Source: Firmicutes bacterium TM09-10 (lineage in GTDB: Bacteria > Bacillota > Clostridia > Lachnospirales > Lachnospiraceae). Taken from it: 64,000 nt of DNA. The notes beneath the pieces are model-generated. The model had not been told where the DNA came from. It made no database searches and saw only the letters and a program-made list of their open reading frames with translations. Shown here piece by piece: positions 1-9,125 of this stretch. Numbering within the stretch: position 1 is the stretch's first letter; every line of letters begins with the position of its first letter. Where the stretch lies: positions 1 through 64,000 of the forward strand of contig QUKC01000006.1 of assembly GCA_003481005.1 (NCBI GenBank), in the 5' to 3' direction. The position numbers were made by a program, and so were the translations under genes.

Positions 1-214
1 CAGTTCTGTTTGTCAAGAACTTTTTTCATTTTATTTTCAAGCTTCTTTCGAAACCTGGTTGCTTGTCACTCGCAGCAATAGTTCATTATTTTATCAGAAC
101 TTTTTGTTCATGTCAAGCAGTTTTTTATTTTTTTGAATTTCTTTTTAGAAATCCGTGTTGCTTTCGTTCGCCGCAACAGTCATAAAGTATATCAGGACTA
201 TTTGTCGATGTCAA
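1..214 (-). promoter_or_regulatory. Tandem consensus promoters firing leftward out of the window
   Basis: On the minus strand there are three copies of a degenerate 98-100 bp unit. Copy at 186-214: TTGACA, 17-nt spacer, TATACT. Copy at 88-116: TTGACA, 17-nt spacer, TAAAAT. A third TTGACA lies at 11-16, with its -10 expected just outside the window. Each copy is followed by a short hairpin-forming GTTGC/GCAAC segment and A/T-rich DNA. No gene follows inside the window. Strong stacked promoters of this kind typically precede rRNA operons in Firmicutes, so an rrn operon to the left is likely, but this is inference. I see no gene between 215 and 472, only the hairpin repeat listed separately. Confidence 0.7.
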
Positions 215-388
215 GCACTTTTTGAACTTTTTTAGAAGTTCATGTCACATATCTCAGTGACGAATGATATCTTATCACAGCTGCAGACAAACGTCAACAC
301 TTTTTTAACCTACAGTTCCTTCGTAGCTCTACGAGCAAAAGCAACGGTGGCGCAGCCACCGCGGGAAGCACCGCAGGCGTGGTTCATG

Positions 389-423
389 ACAATAGAAGGT
401 TCGCGGAGCGTGCATTCTATTGT
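389..423. repeat. 35-bp intergenic hairpin repeat, copy 1
   Basis: Core ACAATAGAA...TTCTATTGT, exactly 35 bp long, preceded by TTCATG. It lies 50 bp beyond the stop codon of the YitT gene. A small GGTGGC/GCCACC hairpin lies just to its left. The same core recurs at 10756, 20460, 21510, 29502 and 43535, with a compensated variant at 63095. There is no T-tract, so simple intrinsic termination is not obvious. Confidence 0.7.
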
Positions 424-472
424 ATTGCGAATGGAGCGGGGAACTGTACTGTCCTCCATTCTGCCTACTTTT

Positions 473-1339
473 TTACTTTTTCTCCCACACCTTCGGCTGA
501 TAACGCATATCGGACACCGTATACACCGTGATGAACGCCTTCGGATCCTCCCGATTGATAAAATTCATCAGCTTCTGGTATTCGTTTTTATCCACGATTG
601 TGATGATTTCATTATGCTTTTCCAGATTATACGCGCCAATTGCCTCGTAAACCGTTGCTCCACTATGCAGTTCTTCTATGATAAAGCGGCGCAGCTGTTC
701 TTCTTTTTTCGTAATAATGCAGACACGGCGTTTGATATTGTTGTCAAAAATAAAATGATCCAAAATGATTCCGTTAAAATAGGTGCCCAGAATACTCAAC
801 ACCACCGTCTTTTTATCGTATACGAGTGCCGCAGAAAGCGCTACGCACATGCCGGATAAGGACATCGCTTTTCCCAGATCCATATGGAGATACTTATTCA
901 TAATCTTCGCCACAATATCCAGTCCACCGGACGATGCATTTCGGTTAAACAGGATGCTTAATCCAATGCTGACGACCAGAATATAGCAAAGCACATCCAG
1001 CTCCTGGCTGTCAGTCAGGGAAGTAAAATCAGGAAACAGAAGTTCAAACATCCCCAGAAACAACGGCAGCATAATGCTCGTATAGACTGTCTTTGCCCCA
1101 AATTCCTTTCCACAGGTAAGAAAACCGATCACCAATAAAACCACATTCAGGATCATCGTAATTGCGGACAGCGGAAGCGGTATAAAATTAGATACTACGA
1201 TGCCAAGGCCGGAAATACTGCTGACCGACGCATGGCTCGGCACCAGGAAAAAATAGACTGCCGCCGCAATAATTGCTACCGCGGCGGTCAGAATTCCTGT
1301 TTCTTTTATCATTCCTGCAAAATTCCATCTTTTTTGCAT
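473..1339 (-). CDS. YitT family membrane protein
   Basis: A 288-residue integral membrane protein. About five hydrophobic helices fall in residues 14-175. The YitT-type motif SSGGLDIVAK sits near residue 137, and a soluble C-terminal DUF2179-like domain follows from about residue 205. Family members are common in Firmicutes and often multi-copy, and their transport role is unproven. This gene is the last of the long operon, 8 nt after the aroK-aroQ fusion. The ribosome site is weak, so translation may depend on coupling to the upstream gene. Its role here cannot be read from sequence. I am confident of the family, not of a function. Confidence 0.85.
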   Translation of the reverse strand: MQKRWNFAGMIKETGILTAAVAIIAAAVYFFLVPSHASVSSISGLGIVVSNFIPLPLSAITMILNVVLLVIGFLTCGKEFGAKTVYTSIMLPLFLGMFELLFPDFTSLTDSQELDVLCYILVVSIGLSILFNRNASSGGLDIVAKIMNKYLHMDLGKAMSLSGMCVALSAALVYDKKTVVLSILGTYFNGIILDHFIFDNNIKRRVCIITKKEEQLRRFIIEELHSGATVYEAIGAYNLEKHNEIITIVDKNEYQKLMNFINREDPKAFITVYTVSDMRYQPKVWEKK

Positions 1340-1347
1340 ACTTCAAC

Positions 1348-2700
1348 TCATTCCTGTTCGTCAAGTTTTTCCAGTACAAAATCTATTGCTTCCAGATATC
1401 CGTTTAATCCATGTCCGTAAATCTGCTTATCACAGACAGGCGCTGTCACAGATACTTTTCGGAAATCTTCTCGTTCCATAATATTGGAAATATGGATTTC
1501 TACCTTTGGTACGGTAATACTTGCCAGTGCGTCGCGGATGGCATAGCTGTAGTGCGTATAAGCGCCGGGATTGATGATAATGCCCTCTGTCTTATCAAAA
1601 TACGCTTCCTGGATTTTATCAATAATCGCACCCTCGTGATTGCTCTGGAACACGCTGATTGCAGCATGACAGTCCAGTCCCTTCTGTGCGATCATATTTA
1701 ACAGATCATTATAATCCTGCGTGCCATAAATTCCTTTTTCGCGGATGCCGAGGAAGTTTAAGTTGGGACCGTTGATGACCAAAAGCTTGCGCAGAGACTT
1801 TTTCTTTTCTTTTTCTGCCGCTGCACGGGAAAACTGCTGTCTGTAAAAGAGCTGACCGCCCTCTGCCTGCTGCCCATAAGAGGACTGCCCATAGGGCTGA
1901 GATCCATAGGACTGGGCCTTTTCTTCCGTCGAACAGGTGTTTGTCAGTGTCTGTAAATCCCCCTCTGTGCGTCCATCGTACGAAGAACGCCCGCCGGATA
2001 AAAAGCGGTTGCCGGCTGCAGACTGTCCGTAAGAGCCAAATGTGCCGTAGGAAGGTTTTCCGTAGGGCACCCTTGTACCATAACCAAAGCGCTGACCAAG
2101 CGGATACCTCTGGGAATATTTTCCTTTATAGCCGCCCTCCTCCGACGCTGTGTTTGCATTGTCCCGGTAGGACGGACGAATCCCGCGCTCGATTTCATAT
2201 AACACCTGTCCAAAAGGCTTATCGTCCACATCAATAATCAAGTCCGCAGCTTCTTCATACGCGCTGCTTCTTTTTTCAAGAAGTCCCTGGATCTTTGTCT
2301 TTAAATCCTCATCGCCGCCCTGCAGCAGAGGTCTGTTGGTATCTTTTTTGAGCCGTTCATATAAGGTTTCCGCTTTTGCACGCAGATAAACTACCTTTCC
2401 GATCTCTTTCATCAGGGTGCGGTTTTCTTCCCGCACCGGAGTTCCGCCGCCGACGGAAATTACCTGATTCTTCGCTGTTTCCTTCAATTCCTGAAGCGTC
2501 TGTGTCTCCATCTGCCGGAACGCTTCTTCTCCGTCCTGTTCGAAAATTTCCCGAATCGATTTTCCCTGTTTCTTTTCAATCAGACGATCCGTATCCGTCA
2601 TCTGTCTCTTGAGCCGATACGAAAGCTTTACTGCCACACTGCTCTTTCCGCATCCCATAAAACCGATCAATACAACATTTCCCACTGCCTGTTTCCTCAC
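1348..2700 (-). CDS. aroK/aroQ: Shikimate kinase / type II 3-dehydroquinate dehydratase fusion with Tyr-Gly-rich linker
   Basis: One 450-residue chain carries two non-consecutive shikimate-pathway enzymes. Residues 1 to about 175 are shikimate kinase, with P-loop GFMGCGKS at 13-20, a DTD motif at 36-38 and a later GGG motif. It phosphorylates shikimate. Residues from about 304 to 450 are a type II dehydroquinase, with INGPNLN, a catalytic-loop Tyr in GIYG, NPGAYTHYS and VEIHISN. It makes 3-dehydroshikimate. Between them lie about 125 residues rich in Tyr, Gly, Gln and Ser (SYGQ, PYGQSSYGQQ), predicted to be disordered. The start overlaps the aroE stop by 4 nt, so the two are translationally coupled. 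AroE, just upstream, catalyses the step between the two fused activities. Both domains look catalytically intact. Confidence 0.93.
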   Translation of the reverse strand: MRKQAVGNVVLIGFMGCGKSSVAVKLSYRLKRQMTDTDRLIEKKQGKSIREIFEQDGEEAFRQMETQTLQELKETAKNQVISVGGGTPVREENRTLMKEIGKVVYLRAKAETLYERLKKDTNRPLLQGGDEDLKTKIQGLLEKRSSAYEEAADLIIDVDDKPFGQVLYEIERGIRPSYRDNANTASEEGGYKGKYSQRYPLGQRFGYGTRVPYGKPSYGTFGSYGQSAAGNRFLSGGRSSYDGRTEGDLQTLTNTCSTEEKAQSYGSQPYGQSSYGQQAEGGQLFYRQQFSRAAAEKEKKKSLRKLLVINGPNLNFLGIREKGIYGTQDYNDLLNMIAQKGLDCHAAISVFQSNHEGAIIDKIQEAYFDKTEGIIINPGAYTHYSYAIRDALASITVPKVEIHISNIMEREDFRKVSVTAPVCDKQIYGHGLNGYLEAIDFVLEKLDEQE

Positions 2701-3593
2701 TTTCCACTTAATTCCTGTTCCATTCTCTGATAAATTCTGTCCGCTGTCTCTTTAGAAACTGCTACGTCATTCCACAATTCAAACGCTTCCACACCCTGAT
2801 ACAAAAGCATCTTCAGACCGTTATACGCCTCTTTGCCATTTTCTTTTACCAAACGCATAAATTTCGTCTCCGCCGGCCGATAAATCAGGTCATAGCCGGT
2901 GTCCACCTTTTCATAAAAAGCGCTGTCCTCCACTGCCGCCTTTTCGCTGTCCGGAAATAATCCCACACTGGTCGCCTGAATCGCCAGATAGTCTCTTCCA
3001 TCGAGTCTTCCAGCCTCTGCAATTGTTCTGGCATGGATCGCCTGATAGCCGGTTTTCTCTTTCACTTCTTCTGCAACACTACACGCCTTATCGACACTTC
3101 GGTTTAAAATAGTGACCCGTTGTGCGCCCTTCTGTGCGCACAAAAACGCAATTGCCCTGCCAACTCCGCCTGCGCCGAGTATCACGACATCACGGTCTTT
3201 GATTTCAACCTTATCCTCCTGCATCGCACGGTATAAGCCGCTCATATCCGTGTTGTAGCCGCGGTATCCGCCCTCTGTGCGGACGAGCGTGTTAACAGAT
3301 TCCACATCTGCCGCCAGCTTATCTGTGCTCACCAAATAAGGAATTACCGCCATCTTGTACGGCACTGTGACGTTTAAGCCCAGCACGTTTAACGCATACG
3401 CACCTTTGACCGCTGCACTCAGCCCCTCCTTTTCCACCAGAAAGGGCAGGTATGCCATATCGCAGCCGCATGCCGCTGCCAGCGTATTGTGGATCATCGG
3501 GGAAAGCGTATGCTCCACCGGGTTCCCGATCAGACCGCACAGTCTCGTCCTGCCTCCGATCTCTACTGCTCCTACTGTATCCTTTTCGTCCAT
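2697..3593 (-). CDS. aroE: Shikimate dehydrogenase
   Basis: A 298-residue NADP-dependent enzyme that reduces 3-dehydroshikimate to shikimate in aromatic amino acid synthesis. Visible motifs are the substrate-binding SPMIHN near the start, the catalytic Lys in NVTVPYK, the catalytic Asp in YNTDMSG, and the nucleotide-binding GAGGVGRAI. Length is normal for AroE. It starts 15 nt after yqeG and overlaps the aroK-aroQ fusion by 4 nt. The product of the fusion's dehydroquinase half is therefore the substrate of AroE, and AroE's product is the substrate of the kinase half. All are made from one message. Confidence 0.95.
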   Translation of the reverse strand: MDEKDTVGAVEIGGRTRLCGLIGNPVEHTLSPMIHNTLAAACGCDMAYLPFLVEKEGLSAAVKGAYALNVLGLNVTVPYKMAVIPYLVSTDKLAADVESVNTLVRTEGGYRGYNTDMSGLYRAMQEDKVEIKDRDVVILGAGGVGRAIAFLCAQKGAQRVTILNRSVDKACSVAEEVKEKTGYQAIHARTIAEAGRLDGRDYLAIQATSVGLFPDSEKAAVEDSAFYEKVDTGYDLIYRPAETKFMRLVKENGKEAYNGLKMLLYQGVEAFELWNDVAVSKETADRIYQRMEQELSGK

Positions 3594-3608
3594 CCTGTTT
3601 CTGTTCCT

Positions 3609-4130
3609 TTACTGCATTTCTTTCCGGCTTTTCTGCCGATAATAAAAGTGTAGCACAATTTTTTCCAGCTGTCTTTTAAAAATGATCTGGATTTCCTCTT
3701 TGGGATGGATCGGTTTGACCAAAATACTGCGGATTCCGCTTCTTTTTGCGCCCCAGACGTCCGTAAAAAGCTGATCGCCGATAAAAAGAGTCGTTTCTTT
3801 TGTCGTCCCCATCCGGCGCATCGCCTCTTCATAGCCTTTTACCGACGGTTTATCCGCCTTGAAAATATAGTCTGCATACTTTACATCCTCTGCGAAGCTT
3901 TTTACGCGCGGTTCCTTATTGTTCGATAAAAGCACCGCCGAAAAGCCGATGGTATGCAGCCTTTCAAACAGCGCTTTTGCACGGTCGTCCGCCGGCGTGC
4001 CATGCGGCACCAGCGTATTGTCCACGTCATAAATCAGTCCGCGGTATCCTTTTCGGTACAGCGCCTCGTAATCGATTCCATAGGAGGTATCCGCCGTTTC
4101 ATCCGGATAAAAAATTTCCAACATGCCCAT
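3609..4130 (-). CDS. yqeG: YqeG family HAD phosphatase
   Basis: A 173-residue protein of the HAD superfamily, subfamily IIIA. The nucleophile motif DVDNTLVPHG is near residue 35. Motif II is LLSNN near residue 70. The later motif FIGDQLFTDVWGAKRSG carries the acidic metal ligands. In Firmicutes yqeG often sits beside aroE, and the Saccharomyces relative Gep4 is a phosphatidylglycerophosphate phosphatase. The bacterial substrate is less certain. The start codon abuts the stop of the upstream ABC ATPase gene, so it belongs to the same transcript. Confidence 0.9.
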   Translation of the reverse strand: MGMLEIFYPDETADTSYGIDYEALYRKGYRGLIYDVDNTLVPHGTPADDRAKALFERLHTIGFSAVLLSNNKEPRVKSFAEDVKYADYIFKADKPSVKGYEEAMRRMGTTKETTLFIGDQLFTDVWGAKRSGIRSILVKPIHPKEEIQIIFKRQLEKIVLHFYYRQKSRKEMQ

Positions 4131-4886
4131 TTATGCTTCATCCTCTCCGATTCCTGCCGCCTCCAGCAGCTCTTTTGTGTATTCGTGCTGCGGGGAAAAA
4201 TAAACGGTATCCACATCACCGCTTTCGACAATTGTGCCGTCCTTCATAATCATGACCCTGTCGCAGAGCTGATAAACAACGCGCATATCGTGGGAAATAA
4301 ATAAAATCGACAGTCCCATTTCCTCCTTCAGCTGCTCCAAAAGCTCCAGAATTTGTGCCTGAATCGTCACATCCAGTGCAGAAACCGCCTCATCCGCCAC
4401 CAAAAGTCCGGGATTTGTCATCAACGCTTCCCCGATGCAGACTCTCTGTCTCTGCCCACCGGAAAGCTGGTTCGGGTAACGGTCTGCAATTTTTTCATCC
4501 AGACCGACTTTTTTTAACATTTCGAGTACCTTCTGCCTCCGTTCTTTTCCAGGAAGCTTTCTCTGAATTCGAAGCGGCTCTTCCATAATCCAGCCGATTT
4601 TCTTCGCCGGATTCAGGGAGCCATACGGATCCTGAAACACCATCTGCGGACGATTGCCGGACACGATCACCGTCCCGGAGTCCGGCTTTAACAGCCCAAG
4701 AATTACCTTCGCGAGCGTGCTTTTTCCACAGCCGGATTCACCCACAAGCCCCAGCACCTCGCCCTTCTCCATCGTAAAGGACAGATCCTTTAACACTTCG
4801 TTGCGTTTTCTCTTTTCAAACAGGCTGTGCCGTTCCGAAAAAAAGCCGATTTTCAGATGCTCTGCCTTTAAAATCACGTCAGCCAT
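4131..4886 (-). CDS. Peptide ABC transporter ATP-binding subunit (DppF/OppF type)
   Basis: A 251-residue cytoplasmic ATPase that would pair with the adjacent DppD-type subunit to power uptake of oligopeptides or related solutes. It has Walker A GESGCGKST, signature LSGGQRQRV and Walker B LLVADEAVSALD, followed by a switch His in FISHD. I place the start at 4886, giving [10 protein letters not shown], because this overlaps the upstream gene by only 8 nt; a longer frame reaching 4949 would run deep into that gene. It is shorter than many DppF proteins because the usual C-terminal peptide-transporter extension is abbreviated. Confidence 0.9.
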   Translation of the reverse strand: MADVILKAEHLKIGFFSERHSLFEKRKRNEVLKDLSFTMEKGEVLGLVGESGCGKSTLAKVILGLLKPDSGTVIVSGNRPQMVFQDPYGSLNPAKKIGWIMEEPLRIQRKLPGKERRQKVLEMLKKVGLDEKIADRYPNQLSGGQRQRVCIGEALMTNPGLLVADEAVSALDVTIQAQILELLEQLKEEMGLSILFISHDMRVVYQLCDRVMIMKDGTIVESGDVDTVYFSPQHEYTKELLEAAGIGEDEA

Positions 4887-5706
4887 GTGCTTCCTCCGTT
4901 TTTGCGCTACGTCCGGAATTCTTTTTGACACAGCGAGGAATTGCTGCAATCAGCTTCTGCGTATATTCCTGCTGCGGGTTCTCAAAAATATCCTCCATCG
5001 CTCCCTGTTCCACAATTCTGCCGTCTTTCATGACGATCACGCGGCTGCAGAGTCTGCGCACCAGGCTCAAATCATGGGAAATAAACAAAATGGCAGTTCC
5101 TTTTTTCTGGTTGATCCGCTTTAACAGCTTCACAATCTGCGCCTGAACCGTTACATCCAGCGCGGTTGTCGGTTCATCCGCAATCAGAAGCTTCGGCTCA
5201 CAGATCATCGCAGCCGCGATCATGACGCGCTGTCTCTGTCCACCGGAAATCTGGTGCGGGTACGACTGATAAATCCGCTCCGGGTCTTCCAATTCCACCT
5301 GCTTTAACAGCGTCAGCGCCCGTTGCTTTCTCTCCTGCGCAGACAGCTCCGGATGATGGATGCGAAGCGGTTCTTCCACCTGCCAGCCAATGCGGTAAAC
5401 CGGGTTTAGCGATGTCATCGGCTCCTGAAAAACGACGGAAATATCGTTTCCCTGAAGCTCTCTTAAAAAGCTTCGTTCGCAGTGCAGCAGATCGGTTCCC
5501 TCGAATAAAATTTCTCCCGTTTTTTTCATATCATGGCGGGACAAAAGTCCGGCGATCGCCAGTGCGGTCATGGATTTTCCGGAACCGGATTCACCTACCA
5601 GTCCGACGATCTCCCCTGCGTCCATATGGAAGCTGACCTGATGCACAACCGTTTCGGGCACCAGGTGATCATGAAATTCGATATTCAAATTCTTAACGTC
5701 AAGCAT
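4879..5706 (-). CDS. Peptide ABC transporter ATP-binding subunit (DppD/OppD type)
   Basis: A 275-residue ATPase with Walker [10 protein letters not shown], signature ISGGQRQRV, Walker [13 protein letters not shown] and switch His in FISHD. It begins 4 nt after the permease stop with a GGAG site seven bases upstream, and overlaps the second ATPase by 8 nt. In the DppBCDF family the D and F ATPases form a heterodimer on the membrane permeases. Substrate cannot be decided from the ATPases. Because the operon continues into aromatic biosynthesis genes, uptake of peptides or an aromatic compound is conceivable but unproven. Confidence 0.92.
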   Translation of the reverse strand: MLDVKNLNIEFHDHLVPETVVHQVSFHMDAGEIVGLVGESGSGKSMTALAIAGLLSRHDMKKTGEILFEGTDLLHCERSFLRELQGNDISVVFQEPMTSLNPVYRIGWQVEEPLRIHHPELSAQERKQRALTLLKQVELEDPERIYQSYPHQISGGQRQRVMIAAAMICEPKLLIADEPTTALDVTVQAQIVKLLKRINQKKGTAILFISHDLSLVRRLCSRVIVMKDGRIVEQGAMEDIFENPQQEYTQKLIAAIPRCVKKNSGRSAKTEEAHG

Positions 5707-5710
5707 CGCC

Positions 5711-6514
5711 TTACTCCTTTTCCCGATCCTTTAATCCTTCTCCGAGCAGAGAAAATCCCAGCACCAGCATAATCAGAAAAATTCCCGGAAACAACGCAAA
5801 GCCCGGGGCAGAAAACAGATAGGTCTGTGCTTCCGACAGCATTCTTCCAAGACTGGACTGCGGCGGCTGCACGCCGATGCCCAGATAGCTCATCCCTGCT
5901 TCCGCCAGCACGGCATTGTTAAAGCCGATCATGATTGCAGATAAAAGCACCGGTACGGTATTGGGCAGGATATGGACAAACATAATTCGCAGATTCCCCG
6001 CCCCCGCCAGCTTCGCGCTTCTGACATAATCCATATTTTTACAGCGGATAAACTCGCCGCGGACAATTCTCGCAAAGCTCGGGATAAATGCAATGCCCAG
6101 CGCAATAATCACGTTCCATGTGCCGCCGCCAAGAAGGGTTACGAACACAAGCGCCAGCAGGATGCTTGGAAATGCAAACAGCACATCGTTGATGCGCATC
6201 AAAACTTCATCCAAAATTCCACCGAAATATCCGGTAAACGCCCCGATGATAACACCGAATACCGTGCCGATCGTAACTGTGCCAAGCGCCACGCAAAACG
6301 TCGTGCCGCCGCCTTTTAATACTCTGCTGAAAATGTCCCGTCCGAAATTGTCGCAGCCCATCAGATGCGAAAAAGAGACGCCGGATAGCTTTGCTGCGTT
6401 ATCCATCGTCTCCGGATTATAGGGTGTCCAGAAAAAACCTACCAGAATCAGCGTCAGCATGATTCCGGTAAGCCAGAGTCCAACTGTCAGATTTTTGTTC
6501 ATTTTCTTTTTCAT
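5711..6514 (-). CDS. Peptide ABC transporter permease (DppC/OppC type)
   Basis: A 267-residue inner-membrane permease with an N-terminal helix (about 10-28), an extracellular segment containing the family motif GCDNFGRDIFSR, then five further helices. The cytoplasmic coupling-helix region, RSAKLAGAGNLRIMFVHILPN, is the EAA-like loop that contacts the ATPases; it begins near residue 160. The length is typical of DppC. The gene lies 10 nt after the DppB-type permease and 4 nt before the first ATPase gene, consistent with a single translation-coupled transporter operon. Confidence 0.92.
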   Translation of the reverse strand: MKKKMNKNLTVGLWLTGIMLTLILVGFFWTPYNPETMDNAAKLSGVSFSHLMGCDNFGRDIFSRVLKGGGTTFCVALGTVTIGTVFGVIIGAFTGYFGGILDEVLMRINDVLFAFPSILLALVFVTLLGGGTWNVIIALGIAFIPSFARIVRGEFIRCKNMDYVRSAKLAGAGNLRIMFVHILPNTVPVLLSAIMIGFNNAVLAEAGMSYLGIGVQPPQSSLGRMLSEAQTYLFSAPGFALFPGIFLIMLVLGFSLLGEGLKDREKE

Positions 6515-6524
6515 AATCGCCTAA

Positions 6525-7466
6525 TCAATCCAATGTAATTCTGGGGTCCATCTTCTGATACAGAAGATCCACCAGGAAATTTGTAAAAATAACGATAAAT
6601 GCGATAAATACAATGATCGCCTGTACTACAGGATAGTCCCGGTTGGAAATTGAAGTCAGCAAAATCCTGCCCAGCCCGGGGATATTGAACACCTGTTCGA
6701 TAACAATACTTCCCGCGACCATATCCGCAAGCGCCATGCCCAGAAACGTAATAACCGGGATGATCGCATTGCGCAGCACATGCTGGTACAGCACTCCTTT
6801 GGTATTATTTCCCCTGCTGTATGCCGTGCGGACATAATCCAGCTTCATCTCAGACAGTACGGATGTGCGCAGTAGCTTGATCGCCATCGCCGCTTTCGGC
6901 AGCGCAATCGCGACCGACGGAAAGATCAGGTATCCCAGAAAGCCTGCGACGCTCGTCGTATAGGACACATACCCGCCCGGTGTAAACAAATGCAGCACAA
7001 GACCAAACAGAAGCGTGATCAGGATGCCCGAAAAGAACGGTGGAATCGCCATGATCACCTGATCGACGATCAGGACGATACGATCTACCTTTCCACCCGC
7101 GTGATGCGCGCAGAACAGACCGACCGGAATCGAAACTGCCACCATAATCAGAAAGGACATCGCCGTAAGCGTCAGCGTGACCGGAATCTTTTCGGCGATC
7201 ATGCTGCGCACCGACATCTGATACTTATAGGAGGTTCCGAAATCTCCCTGTATAAAATTGACCGCCCAGCTGCCAAAGCGCACCAAGAGCGGTTCATTTA
7301 ATCCCATCTGTTCCCGCAGCGCCGCCAGTTTTTCAGGGGTCGCCTGCGTGCCCAGCATCGCTGTGGCCGGATCTCCCGGTATTACGGCAAACGCCGCAAA
7401 TACCAGGAAAGATACCACCAGCATAGTCATCACAAAACCAGCCAGCTTTTTTGCCAAATACTTCAT
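6525..7466 (-). CDS. Peptide ABC transporter permease (DppB/OppB type)
   Basis: A 313-residue permease with six predicted helices. The N-terminal family motif is PGDPATAML, and the coupling region beginning near residue 200 contains YVRTAYSRGNN and HVLRNAIIPV. Together with the downstream DppC-type protein it should form the transmembrane pore. It follows the binding-protein gene by 6 nt. Length and motif order are normal, with no sign of truncation. Confidence 0.93.
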   Translation of the reverse strand: MKYLAKKLAGFVMTMLVVSFLVFAAFAVIPGDPATAMLGTQATPEKLAALREQMGLNEPLLVRFGSWAVNFIQGDFGTSYKYQMSVRSMIAEKIPVTLTLTAMSFLIMVAVSIPVGLFCAHHAGGKVDRIVLIVDQVIMAIPPFFSGILITLLFGLVLHLFTPGGYVSYTTSVAGFLGYLIFPSVAIALPKAAMAIKLLRTSVLSEMKLDYVRTAYSRGNNTKGVLYQHVLRNAIIPVITFLGMALADMVAGSIVIEQVFNIPGLGRILLTSISNRDYPVVQAIIVFIAFIVIFTNFLVDLLYQKMDPRITLD

Positions 7467-7472
7467 GAATTT

Positions 7473-8996
7473 TTACTCCGTCTGTTCGTCAACGATATAC
7501 AGCTTTGCAAAATCCTGTACATACAGCGGGTAGAACTCGTAACCGCCGTATTTTTTGTTCAGGGCTACAAAGGAAGGCAGATCCTGAATGTATACATTTG
7601 CCGCATCCTCTGCCAGAATCTTTTCGCATTCCTTATAATATCCGGTCTTTTCGTCATCGTCTGCGCTTGCTGCGGCCGCTTCGTATGCTTCGTCATAGGC
7701 AGGATCATTAAAGTTAATGAAATTATTGGAAGCAGTGCTTTCGAATCTGGACAGCAGCGCTGCTGCAGTCAGACTGGATGCGTCTACGCCAACTACGGTC
7801 GCTTCATAATTACGGTCGGAATAAACATCAGACAGCCAGCTCTCCCATTCGATCAGCTGGATATTGGCGGTTACACCAATCTCCTTTAACTGTTCTGCAA
7901 TTACCTGCGCGGTATCGACATGCTGCTGATAGTTGGAAGGAACGGTCAGCGTAAAGGAAAATCCGTCCGGATAGCCAGCCTCTGTCAACAGCTCCTTTGC
8001 CTTTTCGATATTGGTCGCATACAGATCATTTAACTCTTCCATATAATATTTGCCAAAGGACGGGAACATGCTGCTGCCGATCTGCGTTCCCTTGCCGTCA
8101 GAAATCATGTCCATAATGCCCTGCGGATCTACCGCATAGCAAAGTGCCTGGCGAACCCGTACATCGTTAAAGGGCTCTTTTGCATTGTTTAAATACATGG
8201 CCTGCACAAGATTCATCGTACCTTCCAGCACATCGAAATCATCGGACAGCTGATCTGCCTGCGCCTGGGAAATTCTCGCAAACATATCAACCGAACCGCC
8301 GTTTAAGCTGGTCACAATCGTGTCCGCATTCGCAATTACCTGAATCTTTACGGTATCGATATTTGCCGGTGTGCCCCAGTATTCATCGAATTTCTCTAGG
8401 ATCACATTTTCCTGAGGGGAACGGGATACATATTTGTACGGGCCGGTTCCGATCGGATTGCTCTCCGGATCCTCGTTGGCTGCCGGAAGGATCGCTGCAG
8501 TCAGGTAAGGGAGGAAGTCGGTATTGCCATCTTTTAATACGATCTCAACGGTTTTCTCATCCAGGATATTCACGCTGTCAATCGCCAAAAAAGCCGATAC
8601 CAACGGGTCACCGTTACTGGTATCGGCACATCTGTCAATGGAATATTTTACATCTTCCGCCGTAACAGTTGTGCCGTCATGAAATTTTACCCCATCGCGA
8701 AGCGTGAAGGTATACACTTTTCCATCTTCCGAAATGGTATGGCTCTCTGCTACAGCATCGTTTAAATTTCCTTCGCTGTCAGGCTTTACAAGACCTTCGA
8801 ATACATTGAACAATACCTCTTTGGTTCCCGCCGCCACTGCTTTGTGGGGGTCAAGACTGTCCACATCCTGAGGAATTCCAATGGTAATCTGAGAAGATTC
8901 CTTTCCCGCCTTATCACCCGAGCACGCGCCCAGTGCAATAGTCAGTGCTGCGCACACCAAAGTCAAAAGAACTTTTTTTCCTGCTTTTGTCTTCAT
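7473..8996 (-). CDS. Extracellular solute-binding lipoprotein, family 5 (peptide type)
   Basis: A 507-residue secreted lipoprotein. A positively charged N-terminus and hydrophobic core end in the lipobox LGAC, with the lipidated Cys at residue 25. The mature part is a family 5 binding domain; the segment YTFTLRDGVKFHDGT is characteristic. It would capture peptides or other solutes outside the cell and deliver them to the DppBC permease. The start at 8996 is chosen for its GGAG site and the immediate signal peptide; a reading frame extending to 9065 lacks both. It is the first gene of the transporter/shikimate operon, behind a 155-nt leader. Confidence 0.93.
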   Translation of the reverse strand: MKTKAGKKVLLTLVCAALTIALGACSGDKAGKESSQITIGIPQDVDSLDPHKAVAAGTKEVLFNVFEGLVKPDSEGNLNDAVAESHTISEDGKVYTFTLRDGVKFHDGTTVTAEDVKYSIDRCADTSNGDPLVSAFLAIDSVNILDEKTVEIVLKDGNTDFLPYLTAAILPAANEDPESNPIGTGPYKYVSRSPQENVILEKFDEYWGTPANIDTVKIQVIANADTIVTSLNGGSVDMFARISQAQADQLSDDFDVLEGTMNLVQAMYLNNAKEPFNDVRVRQALCYAVDPQGIMDMISDGKGTQIGSSMFPSFGKYYMEELNDLYATNIEKAKELLTEAGYPDGFSFTLTVPSNYQQHVDTAQVIAEQLKEIGVTANIQLIEWESWLSDVYSDRNYEATVVGVDASSLTAAALLSRFESTASNNFINFNDPAYDEAYEAAAASADDDEKTGYYKECEKILAEDAANVYIQDLPSFVALNKKYGGYEFYPLYVQDFAKLYIVDEQTE

Positions 8997-9125
8997 GTGT
9001 TTCTCCTTTTTGATTTGATCTTTATTCAGTTGTACTTTTCGGTTGCGGCAGCTGTCCGCACCCAAAAGCCGGGTCGGGATACACCAACGCGTTTTTCATC
9101 GGGAAACGCATTCCCGTGCGACAAA

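Noticed and set aside
242..859. 205-codon plus-strand frame
   Set aside because: It is the antisense shadow of the YitT gene plus intergenic DNA and has no ribosome site.
9022..9099. 25-codon leader peptide before the peptide-transporter operon
   Set aside because: No ribosome site and no cluster of regulatory amino acid codons; kept only as a remark under the leader finding.
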